Source of the DNA: a bacterium
Lineage (GTDB): Bacteria > Oederibacteriota > PGYV01 > DSBP01
NCBI GenBank assembly: GCA_011049465.1
Contig: DSBP01000271.1
Span: 1 to 8,634 of the forward strand
Direction: 5' to 3'
DNA: 8,634 nucleotides
The translations under genes and the position numbers were made by a program. Positions 1 to 8,200 of this stretch are shown piece by piece. The notes under the pieces were generated by a model. That model was not told the DNA's origin. It searched no databases and saw nothing but the letters and a program-made list of their open reading frames with translations. How positions within the stretch are numbered: the stretch's first letter is position 1; every line of letters starts with the position of its first letter.

Positions 1-318
1 AATTTGGAATTTGCAAGTGGATGACAAAAGAAACGAACCGGTTTTTGACGGCTGCTAAACAACTTTTGCCCCAACACCCACTATCGCAGGACGGGGCGGG
101 CAGCGGAAAATTTTCCTGATTTAATGCCTATGAAAGGTATACGCAACTCCCCGCCCTGCCTCGAATCTACAAGCCTGCAGAACAGACCCGCCCGCAATAG
201 TGCGTAAGCCGGGCCGCGCACAGCAGTCTATCGTGATATTAACATGTTCAGGCCCATGGCAATCAGGGAAATTTCTCCGCTGCCTGCCCCGGCCCACCTC
301 AAGTGAAGACAATTTATA
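1..318. repeat. Tandem ~325-bp repeat unit, copy A
   Basis: First of two adjacent, near-identical non-coding units. Matching landmarks (the AACCGGTTTTT block near 36, the CACTATCGCAGG block at 79, the TCTACAAGCCTGCAG block at 166, the CAGTCTATCGTG block near 224 and the GGCCCACCTCAAG block near 291) recur 324-325 bp downstream. By hand alignment the core (79-305) is about 90% identical to copy B, while the first 78 bases are more diverged. Differences cluster around 129-161. The unit already starts with the boundary motif at base 1, so the array may continue beyond the left edge. No reading frame is conserved between the copies, so I treat it as a non-coding repeat or structured RNA rather than a gene. 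Confidence 0.85.
89..294 (+). repeat. Long inverted repeat / foldback in copy A
   Basis: Arms 89-120 and 262-294 are reverse complements. Read as plus-strand RNA, the left arm pairs over 31 of 32 positions: 29 Watson-Crick pairs, two G-U pairs (98 with 285, 114 with 268), one A-G mismatch (91 with 292) and one bulged C (275). The loop is about 141 bases. I assign plus because the non-canonical pairs are G-U on this strand and would be A-C mismatches on the other. It could be a structured RNA, an mRNA 3' structure or a MITE-like DNA element; there is no transposase and I see no clear target duplication. Confidence 0.7.
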
Positions 319-340
319 ATTTGGAATTTGCAATTTGCAA
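309..340. repeat. AT-rich boundary motif between repeat units
   Basis: A run of overlapping AATTTRYAATTTG-like words sits at the junction of the two GC-rich units. Related versions occur at 1-16 and at about 631-658, so one lies at each unit boundary. The abrupt shift from GC-rich foldback to an AT-only motif makes it a plausible recombination or insertion boundary. Function unknown. Confidence 0.55.
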
Positions 341-658
341 ATGGACGGCAAAAAAAACGAACCGGTTTTTGTAGGTTGCTAAACAAGTATTGCCGTAACG
401 TGCCACTATCGCAGGACGGGGCGGGTAGCGGAAAATTTTCCTGATTTAATGCTTAGGTCAGGCATAAGAAACTCCTCGCCCCTGCTCCAATCTACAAGCC
501 TGCAGAACAGACCCGCCTGCAATAGTGCGCAAGCCGGGTCGCGCACAGCAGTCTATCGTGAAATTAACATGATCAGGCCCATGGCAATCAGGGAAATTTT
601 TCGCTGCCCGCCCCGGCCCACCTCAAGTAGGGCAATTTACAATTTTGAATTTACAAGT
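318..658. repeat. Tandem ~325-bp repeat unit, copy B
   Basis: Second copy, in direct orientation immediately after copy A. It begins at the AATTTGGAATTTGCAA motif and ends in the related AT-rich motif at about 631-658. Relative to copy A it has a 7-base duplication-like insertion in the boundary motif (TTTGCAA repeated near 333-340), one small indel near 597-601, and roughly 20 substitutions in the core. The inverted-repeat arms described separately are preserved. The remaining bases (659-741), before the end of the TPR-SPOR gene, contain no gene or clear terminator that I can see. Confidence 0.85.
414..618 (+). repeat. Long inverted repeat / foldback in copy B
   Basis: Arms 414-445 and 587-618 are reverse complements at 28 of 32 positions. 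As plus-strand RNA three further positions form G-U pairs (426 with 606, 431 with 601, 439 with 593), leaving only the A-G mismatch 416/616 that is also present in copy A. The loop is about 141 bases. Sequence differences from copy A within the arms exchange G-C for G-U pairs and do not break the stem. Confidence 0.7.
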
Positions 659-741
659 TAGTACAGCCCCAAAATACAAGACGTTTAGACGGACACAAGG
701 CAGCAGAACGGGGCGATTTAAATTTCAATTTTATACTTGCT

Positions 742-1794
742 TTAATCCCATCCCTCTTTTACCAGGTAATTATTTATCTTCTCTTCCCGCGACAACACCT
801 CGGCGTATTTATCCGCCTCTCCCTTTGTTTTAAACCGCCCGACATAAACTCTTGTAAAACGCCCCTCGGTTTTTGTAAATGTGTGCCTTCCCTTTTTGGA
901 GAGCCTCTTTACCATATCGTCCGCGAACCTGCTGTTTGTAAACGCGCCCACCTGAACCGTAAAAAAGTTTCCCTTTACTGCCGGCGCAGCCGTAGGAAAA
1001 GGAGTTGCCCTTGCCGCCGCCACAGAAACTGCGGCGCGCGTCGGCGAAGCCAAAATCTGCGCTGTGCCTGTTTTATAGCCGGGAAACAGCTGGCGCATGT
1101 CTCCTCTGAATTTTTCCGCGTCCCGCTCTTTTCCCGCCTTCTCATAGCTCTCTATCAATTTTTCATAGACAGCGGGCAGAAAAATATATTTTTCGGATTC
1201 ATTAAACGTGTCTATAATATCCCTGTACCCGGACGCGGCCTCCTCAAATTTGCCCTCCTCAAAACTGATATCCGCACCCGCAAGCTTTACCCTGCTCCTG
1301 AACATGTAATTGTTTTTATTCGCAATATAATCATCGTAAAGTTTTTTTGCCTCAGCGCGGTTTTTCATGGCGTTTAAGGAAAGAATAAGGTAATAATAGG
1401 CTGGCTCTATCCACACCGTATTTGAGAACCTGCCGAGGATTGTTCCGAAATAACCTTCGGCTTTTTTGTATTCCCCGCGGCCGTAATGCGCGCGGCCGAG
1501 CAGGTAAACAGCCTCTGCCTCATACTCGGTATTTGAATACCCCTTTATAACCTCAAAGAAAAATGCCTCCATACGCTCAAACTCATGGCTCAGCTCCCCC
1601 ATCTTTATGAGCACATTGGGCTTAAACCTGCTTCCCGGATATTTGGAGTTGAAATTTTTCAGAAGCTCGCCAGCTTTTACAAAATCCTTTTTATTATACG
1701 CCTCCATGGCGGCAAGATAATCATCCTCTTCCGCAGCGGCTGTGAAAGGCGCGAAAAGCATCATTAAAACAGCTGTTAGAATAAATCTCTTCAC
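742..1794 (-). CDS. TPR-like periplasmic protein with C-terminal SPOR domain
   Basis: The product is 350 residues. Residues 1-21 form a Sec signal peptide: MKR, then a hydrophobic stretch, with likely cleavage after the Ala run (TAAA/EED). Residues about 24-235 are helical TPR-like repeats, with phrases such as YNKKDFVKAGELLKNF, YLLGRAHYGRGEYKKAEGYF and EEGKFEEAASGYRDII, resembling BamD/YbgF-type repeats. An Ala/Pro/Thr-rich linker (about 241-274) leads to a SPOR domain (about 275-348, FFTVQVGAF... VYVGRFKTKGEA). SPOR domains bind glycan strands stripped of stem peptides, so a periplasmic envelope or division role is inferred. The start is GTG at 1794, sharing GTGA with the miaB stop, with GGAGAG (1808-1803) 8 bases upstream, so translation is probably coupled to miaB. 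It is the last gene of the operon. The specific partner is unknown. Confidence 0.88.
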   Translation of the reverse strand: MKRFILTAVLMMLFAPFTAAAEEDDYLAAMEAYNKKDFVKAGELLKNFNSKYPGSRFKPNVLIKMGELSHEFERMEAFFFEVIKGYSNTEYEAEAVYLLGRAHYGRGEYKKAEGYFGTILGRFSNTVWIEPAYYYLILSLNAMKNRAEAKKLYDDYIANKNNYMFRSRVKLAGADISFEEGKFEEAASGYRDIIDTFNESEKYIFLPAVYEKLIESYEKAGKERDAEKFRGDMRQLFPGYKTGTAQILASPTRAAVSVAAARATPFPTAAPAVKGNFFTVQVGAFTNSRFADDMVKRLSKKGRHTFTKTEGRFTRVYVGRFKTKGEADKYAEVLSREEKINNYLVKEGWD

Positions 1795-3056
1795 TTTTTA
1801 ATCTCTCCGATAAAGGATTCGCCTCTTAATTCCGTAAGCCCGGCGCGTACTGTAACGCCCGGCACGGCCAAAACACCGCCTATATAAACCCTTTTGTTGT
1901 TGGCTGTTGTTCCCTTCATAAATGCCCTGTCTTTTTCGCTCTCGCCGAGTACAAGCACGTCAAACTCCCTTCCGACATACGCCCTGTTTACATCTTCGCC
2001 TATTTTTTTCTGTAAATCAAGCAGGTAATTGAGCCGCCTCAGTTTTTCCTCCTCAGGCACGTCATCGGGAAATTTTTCCGCGTCAGTACCTTTTCTCACG
2101 GAATACCTGAACATATAGGCGCTGTCAAACCTCACTTCCTCAACCAGCTCAACCGTCCTGAGAAAATCCTCCTCTGTCTCTCCGGAGAAACCTATCAGAA
2201 TATCGGTTGTTATGGAAACATCCTTTATCTTTTCCCTTATATTTGACGTTTTAGCGAGGTATTCGGCTGCGGTATATCCCCTGTTCATCCTTTTAAGCAC
2301 GCTGTCAGAACCTGACTGGACAGGCAGGTGAAAATGCGGACACAACTTTTCTTCGGCAGCCACCGCATCAATAAGTCGGCTATTCAGGTCCTTTGGGTGG
2401 GAGGTCATGAAACGTATCCGCTCAATGCCGTTCACTTCGCACGCCGCAAGAAGCAGCTTTGTAAAATCCGCGCCGGATTCCCTGTCCCTGTAAGAATTCA
2501 CATTCTGGCCCAGGAACATTGCCTCTTTATACCCTTCGCCTGCCATCCCCTTTAATTCCTCAATTATTGCCTTCACCGGCCTGCTGCGTTCCCTTCCCCT
2601 TACATAAGGGACAATGCAGTAGGAACAGTAATTGTCACACCCCTGCATTATTGTTATGAGGCCGCTTACCCCGCCTTTGCGCAGGACTGTTTTGTATTCC
2701 TCTGTGCCGCCGGAAGTGAAGACTCCGCCCTCCCTTAAAATCCTGCCCATTTCGGAAAAATAAAGCGTTCCTGCCACGGCAAAAATCTTAGGAAATTGTT
2801 TTTTAAGAACAGCGCCCAGGTTCTGCGCCATGCACCCGGCCACAACAACCTTTTTCCCCTTAACATACCTGCCTATATGGCTCATGGCGCGGTCCTCTGC
2901 GTGGCCCCGCACCGAGCAGGTGTTTATAATGACAACGTCAGCCTCTTCTTCTTTCTCCGTTATTATGTACCCGTCTTCAGCAAGCGCTCCCGCCATCCTC
3001 TGCGAGTCATAATCATTCATCCGGCATCCGAATGTCTTAATAAATACCCTTTCCAT
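1791..3056 (-). CDS. miaB: tRNA-2-methylthio-N6-isopentenyladenosine(37) synthase MiaB
   Basis: Radical-SAM methylthiotransferase that adds a methylthio group to i6A37 of tRNAs reading UNN codons, using two [4Fe-4S] clusters. Counting from ATG at 3056 (421 residues, near family length), the N-terminal UPF0004 domain has cluster cysteines C11 (TFGCRMN), C47 (NTCSVR) and C75 (GCMAQ). The radical-SAM motif is C140-x3-C144-x2-C147 (GCDNYCSYCIVP) with GRERSR following. A TRAM RNA-binding domain occupies about 355-421. The VRGHAEDR and HLPVQSGSD segments fit MiaB better than RimO or MtaB. A GTG at 3062 in the same frame would add two residues (MN); I prefer ATG because GGGGTGA then sits as a weak ribosome site. 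The gene starts 13 bases after the upstream methyltransferase and overlaps the SPOR gene by 4 bases. Confidence 0.93.
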   Translation of the reverse strand: MERVFIKTFGCRMNDYDSQRMAGALAEDGYIITEKEEEADVVIINTCSVRGHAEDRAMSHIGRYVKGKKVVVAGCMAQNLGAVLKKQFPKIFAVAGTLYFSEMGRILREGGVFTSGGTEEYKTVLRKGGVSGLITIMQGCDNYCSYCIVPYVRGRERSRPVKAIIEELKGMAGEGYKEAMFLGQNVNSYRDRESGADFTKLLLAACEVNGIERIRFMTSHPKDLNSRLIDAVAAEEKLCPHFHLPVQSGSDSVLKRMNRGYTAAEYLAKTSNIREKIKDVSITTDILIGFSGETEEDFLRTVELVEEVRFDSAYMFRYSVRKGTDAEKFPDDVPEEEKLRRLNYLLDLQKKIGEDVNRAYVGREFDVLVLGESEKDRAFMKGTTANNKRVYIGGVLAVPGVTVRAGLTELRGESFIGEIKK

Positions 3057-3069
3057 ATTCACCCCGCGC

Positions 3070-4446
3070 TCACTTCGGCCTTAAAGCGGCCATCAATTCG
3101 CAGTGATATGTCTGCGCGAACTGGTCAACAGGCGTTATGCCCTCAAGGTTGAATACATCCTTGAGCCCGCTCAAATCCCTCGCGAAGGTCGCGGGGTTGC
3201 AGGATATATATATGAGGAGCCGCGGCCTGCGGTGTCTTAAAGCCTGAATAATCCTCGGATGAAGCCCTTTTCTCGGCGGGTCAACCACAACAACCGCGTC
3301 TTTTTTCTCCGCAAGAAGCTTTTCAACGGCATACTCAGCCTTTTCATTGATAACACGGCAGTTCCTTACGGAGTTTCTCCTCGCGATTTCATCAAAACGT
3401 GAAGTGTTCTGCCTGTCGGACTCAACCACAATAATCTCGCGGCTCTCCTTATGCAAAGGAACTGTCAGCGCTCCCACGCCGCCGTACAGGTCAATCAAGA
3501 CAGCGCCCCTGCCCGACCTCTCCGCCACATACCCCGCCATTATCTCCAGTATCTCGGGGCTCACCTGAAAAAAAGAAGCGGGCCCCAGTATAAAATCAAT
3601 GCCTGCCGCGCGCTCAGTAATGTAACCCTTTCCCTCAAGAACCATATCCACGGGCCCGAAGACCGCGTTGCCCGGCTCTTTGTTTATGTTAATCGTGATG
3701 CCCGCGGCGTTCCTTATCTTTTTCATAATAACCGCCGCCGGCTCTTTAAGCATCTCTTTTGCAGCTTTGGCAACAACAACAAAGGTTATCAGCACTTCGC
3801 CGGCGCTGTTGGCCCTTATGGAAACATGGCGCAGGGTTCCCCTTGAGCTTCTCTCGTCATAAATTTTTACCGGCCTTTTCATGGAATTCAATGCCGCCTG
3901 CACCTCAAAAGCCGCGTTGTTAATCTCTTCTTTCAGGATAAAACACCTGTTAACAGCCGTTATGTCATGGCTCCTTGCCCTGTAAAAACCCAGGCGTATT
4001 TTTCCCTTTTCCATTTTCAGTTTATACTGGCTGCGCGCCCTGTAATGGAGAGGGTTTTTATAGGTGACAAAAGGGTTGATTTTTGCCCCCTTTACCCCAC
4101 CTATTGTTTCTGTCATGTGCCTTATCTGTTCTGCCTTGTATTTGAGCTGGGTTTCATACTTTATGTTCAGCCAGTCGCATCCTCCGCACACGCCAAAATG
4201 CGGGCAGACGGGTTTTATGTAATCAGGGGATTCTTTTATCACCCTGACAACCCGCGCGGAGCCAAAGTTTGATTTTACCTCTGTAACGCGGGCCAGCACA
4301 ACACTTCCCGGAACCGCGTACGGTATAAAAATGGCAAAACCCTTATACCGCGCTGTCGCGTCCCCGCCGTAAGCAAGCCCGTCTATTTGAACCTCTATCT
4401 CCTGCCCGGGTTTTACCGGGGGAACCTGTTTTGTTTTGCCTGCCAT
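3070..4446 (-). CDS. rlmD: RlmD/RumA-type RNA (uracil-5-)-methyltransferase
   Basis: SAM-dependent enzyme that methylates C5 of a uracil in RNA, 458 residues (E. coli RlmD is slightly shorter). A TRAM domain lies at about 11-70. The [4Fe-4S] ligands are C81, C87, C90 (CPHFGVCGGC) and C168. The Rossmann SAM site is DLYGGVGALT (319-328), with FFQV (292-295) preceding it. The DPPRKG motif is at 389-394, the catalytic nucleophile is C416 (ISCNPAT), and the general base candidate is E450 (HCE). The iron-sulfur cysteines favour the RumA/RlmD/RlmC branch over classical TrmA. U1939 of 23S rRNA is the default target, but in bacteria outside Proteobacteria the site varies, so the exact base is not certain. 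ATG at 4446 has GAAGGAGA 5 bases upstream. It is the first gene of the operon with miaB. Confidence 0.92.
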   Translation of the reverse strand: MAGKTKQVPPVKPGQEIEVQIDGLAYGGDATARYKGFAIFIPYAVPGSVVLARVTEVKSNFGSARVVRVIKESPDYIKPVCPHFGVCGGCDWLNIKYETQLKYKAEQIRHMTETIGGVKGAKINPFVTYKNPLHYRARSQYKLKMEKGKIRLGFYRARSHDITAVNRCFILKEEINNAAFEVQAALNSMKRPVKIYDERSSRGTLRHVSIRANSAGEVLITFVVVAKAAKEMLKEPAAVIMKKIRNAAGITININKEPGNAVFGPVDMVLEGKGYITERAAGIDFILGPASFFQVSPEILEIMAGYVAERSGRGAVLIDLYGGVGALTVPLHKESREIIVVESDRQNTSRFDEIARRNSVRNCRVINEKAEYAVEKLLAEKKDAVVVVDPPRKGLHPRIIQALRHRRPRLLIYISCNPATFARDLSGLKDVFNLEGITPVDQFAQTYHCELMAALRPK

Positions 4447-4450
4447 CGCT

Positions 4451-4458
4451 TCTCCTTC
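4451..4458 (-). promoter_or_regulatory. Ribosome binding site of rlmD
   Basis: The minus strand reads GAAGGAGA, with the AGGAG core 5 bases before ATG at 4446. This fixes the rlmD start. Confidence 0.75.
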
Positions 4459-4472
4459 AGATAATATGGGGT

Positions 4473-4481
4473 ATTATAGCA
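4473..4481 (-). promoter_or_regulatory. Extended -10 promoter candidate for rlmD-miaB-SPOR operon
   Basis: The minus strand contains TGCTATAAT, a perfect TATAAT hexamer with the upstream TGn of extended -10 sigma-70 promoters. It lies 26 bases before the rlmD ATG, which would give a leader of about 20 bases. No good -35 box is visible at 16-18 bases (that region is a T-run), which fits the extended -10 class. It lies in the only real intergenic gap (4447-4517) between the restriction operon and the RNA-modification operon. Confidence 0.55.
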
Positions 4482-4517
4482 CTGATTTGAGCAGAAAAAA
4501 AGAGAGGTTAATCACGG

Positions 4518-5228
4518 TCATCCGGGATAGTAGTTTTCCAGCTTCGCTTTCCTTGCTTTCCAGTCCGGGGTTATTCTGTCCAAAAGCCTGTGGTATTCTT
4601 TGCCGTGATTGTTGCAGATAAAATGCAGCAGTTCGTGGTCAATAACATACTCAATGCATTCCCCGGGTGTTTTTATCAGCTCAAGATTCAGGTTGATCCT
4701 GCCTTTTTTCCTGCTGCAGCTGCCCCAGCGTGTTTTCATTCTTTTGACATAAAACTCAGGAAGCTTTATCCCGTATTTTTTCAGCCTTGCAGCCCTGTTT
4801 ACAAGCATGGCCGCAAAGATTTTTTCCGCCTGCCACTTATACCATCCATAAAGCAGCCGCTTTTTATGGCTCAAATCCCGGTTCCTGCCGGTATAAATAT
4901 AAATAAACCCGCCTGTCTTTTTTATCCTTTCACGTCCGCTTTTTCTTACGCGCAGCCTGTATTTCCTTCCCAGATAGCTGTGAGTTTCACCGCTCACGTA
5001 TTCCTTTTCAACAAACCTGTGCCTGTTCTGCTCAAAATAATCAAGTTTCCCGGCTATCCATTTTCTTTTTTTTTCAGCTATATGAAGCGCTCTTTTTCTG
5101 TCTGCCCCTTTTGGCATGTATATCTCTACTCTGCCATCCGGCTTCACGGTTATTGCAAGTGTTTTTCTGTCACGCTCAATCAATATAACAGGTATTTTTC
5201 TTTTACCGTACATCAGAACGTTCTTCAT
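4518..5228 (-). CDS. YgjP/DUF45-family zinc metallopeptidase coupled to hsdR
   Basis: The product is 236 residues with the WLM/SprT-like gluzincin signature. HELLH is at 198-202 (zinc ligands H198 and H202, catalytic E199), and H208 in the NNHGKEYH segment is the likely third ligand, as in the DUF45 pattern HELxHxxxxxH. The conserved TRWGSCS block (166-172) and the N-terminal beta-rich section (I-x-V-x-P-D-G-x-V-x-I-Y-M-P) are typical of YgjP. There is no signal peptide or membrane segment, so it is cytoplasmic. ATG at 5228 overlaps the hsdR stop as ATGA, and only a weak AGG precedes it, which indicates translational coupling. From memory, genes of this family often sit beside type I restriction genes, but a substrate is not established. 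Turnover of HsdR is a hypothesis suggested by position only. Confidence 0.85.
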   Translation of the reverse strand: MKNVLMYGKRKIPVILIERDRKTLAITVKPDGRVEIYMPKGADRKRALHIAEKKRKWIAGKLDYFEQNRHRFVEKEYVSGETHSYLGRKYRLRVRKSGRERIKKTGGFIYIYTGRNRDLSHKKRLLYGWYKWQAEKIFAAMLVNRAARLKKYGIKLPEFYVKRMKTRWGSCSRKKGRINLNLELIKTPGECIEYVIDHELLHFICNNHGKEYHRLLDRITPDWKARKAKLENYYPG

Positions 5229-8200
5229 TTTGTATACCTGCTCAAAGCAATCTTCATGATCTCCGTGCTGATAACATCCACGCTGTTATAATCAACCCCC
5301 AACTCATCAATCATGTAATCCTCAAGACTGTTCAGCATGCTCTTCTTTGCGTCTTCATTTTCCTGCCAGTCAACTATGGCATGCCTGTTCACTATATCTT
5401 CGATCATAAATGCGGTTTTTGACATATCAATCCCGCCTGCTTTTTCTGAATCTTTGAGCCCGTCCTCAACCACTCTATATATTGCCGCAACAGCACCATT
5501 TCCTTTTATTTCTTCAGGCAGACCTTCGCTGTCCTTATTCACCACGCTTTGAGCAATATCCTTCACTTTGTCAAGATACTGTGCATCACTGATCCTTTCA
5601 GCTTTAAAAGCCTCTATTGCATCTTTGAGCAGTTCTGAAAACTTTTTAAAAAATACAGGATCCTCATCAAATTTCTCTTTTATTGTTCTCTGCGTATTGT
5701 ACGCGATAGTATCCGCTTTTGCGGCCTTGCCCTCAACCTGCTCAACTGCCTTTTCAAACTTGACCGAATCAAAAATATCAACCTGCCCTGTCAGCTGCAC
5801 CATATCTCCTGATGTGATGTATGTATCAAGTATCCTCTTTATTTTCGGTTCATATTCAGCCATATCAAGTTTTTCAGCATACCTGTTCTTTGACATGCGC
5901 CGTAAATTCTGGAAAAATTTAAGGTGCCTTTTATATTCCTCTATCTGTTTTTCATCCACTTCCTCATAGAATATGCCGCTCGACAGCACAATTCCCATAC
6001 GCAAAGAAAACCTGGAAATCCTTTCATAAAACTTATCCCTGATTTCTTCATCATTCAGGACCCTCAAATATTCTTCACTATCCTGTTTATTCTTTATTGA
6101 CCTGAACATTGCCTTCAGATTTGTATAATCCTCTGATACCTGTTTTACCTCTTCTTTCATGCTTATGAGAGCGCCTTTAAGGTCGCTTTCCTCAAACCTG
6201 CCAAGGGCCTTGTAGAAAGTCAGCGCCTTATCCAGTTCCCCCAGTATCCCGGCGTAATCAACTATAAAGCCGTATTCTTTCCCCTCGCATACCCTGTTGA
6301 CCCTTGCAATTGCCTGCAGCAGGGTATGATCATGCAGCTCTTTGGCAAGATATAGAATCGCATTTCTGGGCGCGTCAAAACCTGTCAGCAGTTTTGAAAC
6401 AACAATAATGATCTCCGGTTCATCGCCGTGCTTGAACATATTTACGATCTGTTCTTCGTACTTTTCACTGTCCCCAAAACGCTCCATCATCTTTTTCCAG
6501 AATTTTTTCACTTCATCATTTGGTTCTTCATCCACATCCTCATAACCTTCCCTGTCATCAGGTCCGGAAATAAGGACTTCAGAAGTTACCTTGCCAAAAC
6601 TATCAAGGTACTTCTTATATTTCAAAGCATCAGCCTTTGAACCGGTGGCAAGCTGGGCCTTGAAACCTGTATCTTTCCAGTTTTTGGAATAATGTTCGCT
6701 GATATCATACGCTATTGCTTTAATATTGTCTTCCACAGACATCAACCGGCTCTTTCTTGTATATTCTCTTTTTAAATCCGCCTGCTGTCCGTACGACAGC
6801 CCCTCAGACTCCCTAACAAACCATTTATCGGTTTCTTCCTGATTAACATTCAGTATATTCATCCGGCCTTCATATATAAGACGCACGACAGCTCCATCTT
6901 CAGTAGCTTCTTCAATAGTATATGTAGGGTCAATAAACCCTCCGAATTTTTCAATAGTACTTCGTTTTTCGTCTTTCATTAACGGAGTCCCGGTAAATCC
7001 TATATAGCACGCACCGGGCAGCATTCTTTCCATTGTTCCGCGCGCAGTACCGTAATGGCTCCTGTGCCCCTCATCAGCAAGCACAAATACGTTTTCAGTA
7101 TTGATTTCCTTGTCACTTTTCCTGACTGCAGAGCGGAATTTAAAAAGAACCGTTGTCATAACCGTGTTTTGTTCATTCTCAAGAAGTTTAAGGAGATCCG
7201 TACCCGACCCTGCCCTTTTTGCGTCTATTCCGCAATGTCTGAATGTATCACGAATCTGCTTATCAAGATTTATCCTGTCAGTAACAATTATGACACGTGG
7301 ATTTGATATTGACGATTCCATGGCGATTGCTTTTGACAACATAACCATGGTAAGCGACTTCCCACTCCCCTGAGTATGCCAGATAACTCCGCCTTTACGC
7401 TTACTCTTTGTTTCGTATTGTTTTACCCTTTCAACAGCACTTTTCACAACAAAAAACTGCTGATGCCTGGCAATTTTCTTCTCGCCGGCATCAAAAATAA
7501 TAAAGTATCTGATAAGATCCATAAGACGTTCATGCCTGCACAGCCTATAAATCACACGATCCTGCTCTGTCACCTGTCTTCCCATGCTTTCCATATCCTC
7601 AAAGTACTTCAGAGCATATTGATATCTTTCCTTAAATATCCCTGTTTTAACATCTGAATTCAGAGGCTTGTTTATAAGCGCCTGAATATCAGCAGCATCA
7701 TTGCTTCTTTCTTTCCACTTTGACCAGAATTTTATAGGGGTACCTGTTGTTCCGTAAGAAGCATCATCCACTGACAGTGCTATAAGAATCTGGGAAAAAG
7801 TAAAAAGATAATATATCTCTTCTCTTGCCTGGTTTCTCAGTTGCTGGGAAATTGCCTGTTCAACAGGCTTCTTCATATCCGGCCTCTTGCATTCAATAAC
7901 ACATACAGGTATGCCATTGATAAACAAAACAATATCCGGTCTTCGATGGTGCACACCATCCGAAGTTTCAACACTAAACTCCTCTGTCACATGATAAATA
8001 TTATCTGAAATATTTTCCCAGTCAATGTATTTTAGGTCAAAGCTCTTTTTGCCTGAAGGTAATGTCTCCTCAAAAATCTTGCCAAGAGACAAAAGGTCAT
8101 ATATTTGTTCATTGTTACGTATAAGCCCGTCATAAGGCATTTTCTTGAGTGTGTTTATTGCCTCGCTGACGGATGAGTTGGAGAACTGGTATTCCTTGCC

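Noticed and set aside
89..294. Classical insertion sequence or MITE
   Set aside because: The inverted arms fit a foldback element, but there is no transposase frame, no clear target-site duplication, and the ends are ragged. MITE remains possible but not supported.
1..658. CRISPR array
   Set aside because: Only two units of about 325 bp, with no short regularly spaced repeats and no cas genes.
121..661. Small open frames in the repeat region (121-351 minus, 449-661 plus) as possible peptides
   Set aside because: They are in different frames and strands in the two repeat copies, lack ribosome sites, and have composition explained by the foldback repeat.
659..741. Third partial repeat copy, or terminator of the SPOR operon
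   Set aside because: A GAACGGGGCG word near 706 and AT-rich sequence at 718-735 resemble parts of the repeat, but the similarity is too short to align, and no hairpin plus T-run follows the stop at 742.
883..1377. A 164-codon plus-strand open frame inside the TPR-SPOR gene
   Set aside because: Antisense shadow of a gene with a signal peptide and clear TPR and SPOR domains. The translation is Arg/Cys-rich and has no family features.
4495..4520. Rho-independent terminator after the metallopeptidase gene
   Set aside because: There is a T7 tract on the minus strand, but the preceding stem is short and mismatched, so I do not call it.
4590..5291. A 233-codon plus-strand open frame opposite the metallopeptidase
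   Set aside because: The minus-strand frame has a full zinc-peptidase signature and ATGA coupling. The plus-strand translation is Phe/Pro/Cys-rich with no recognisable domain, which is typical of a shadow frame.
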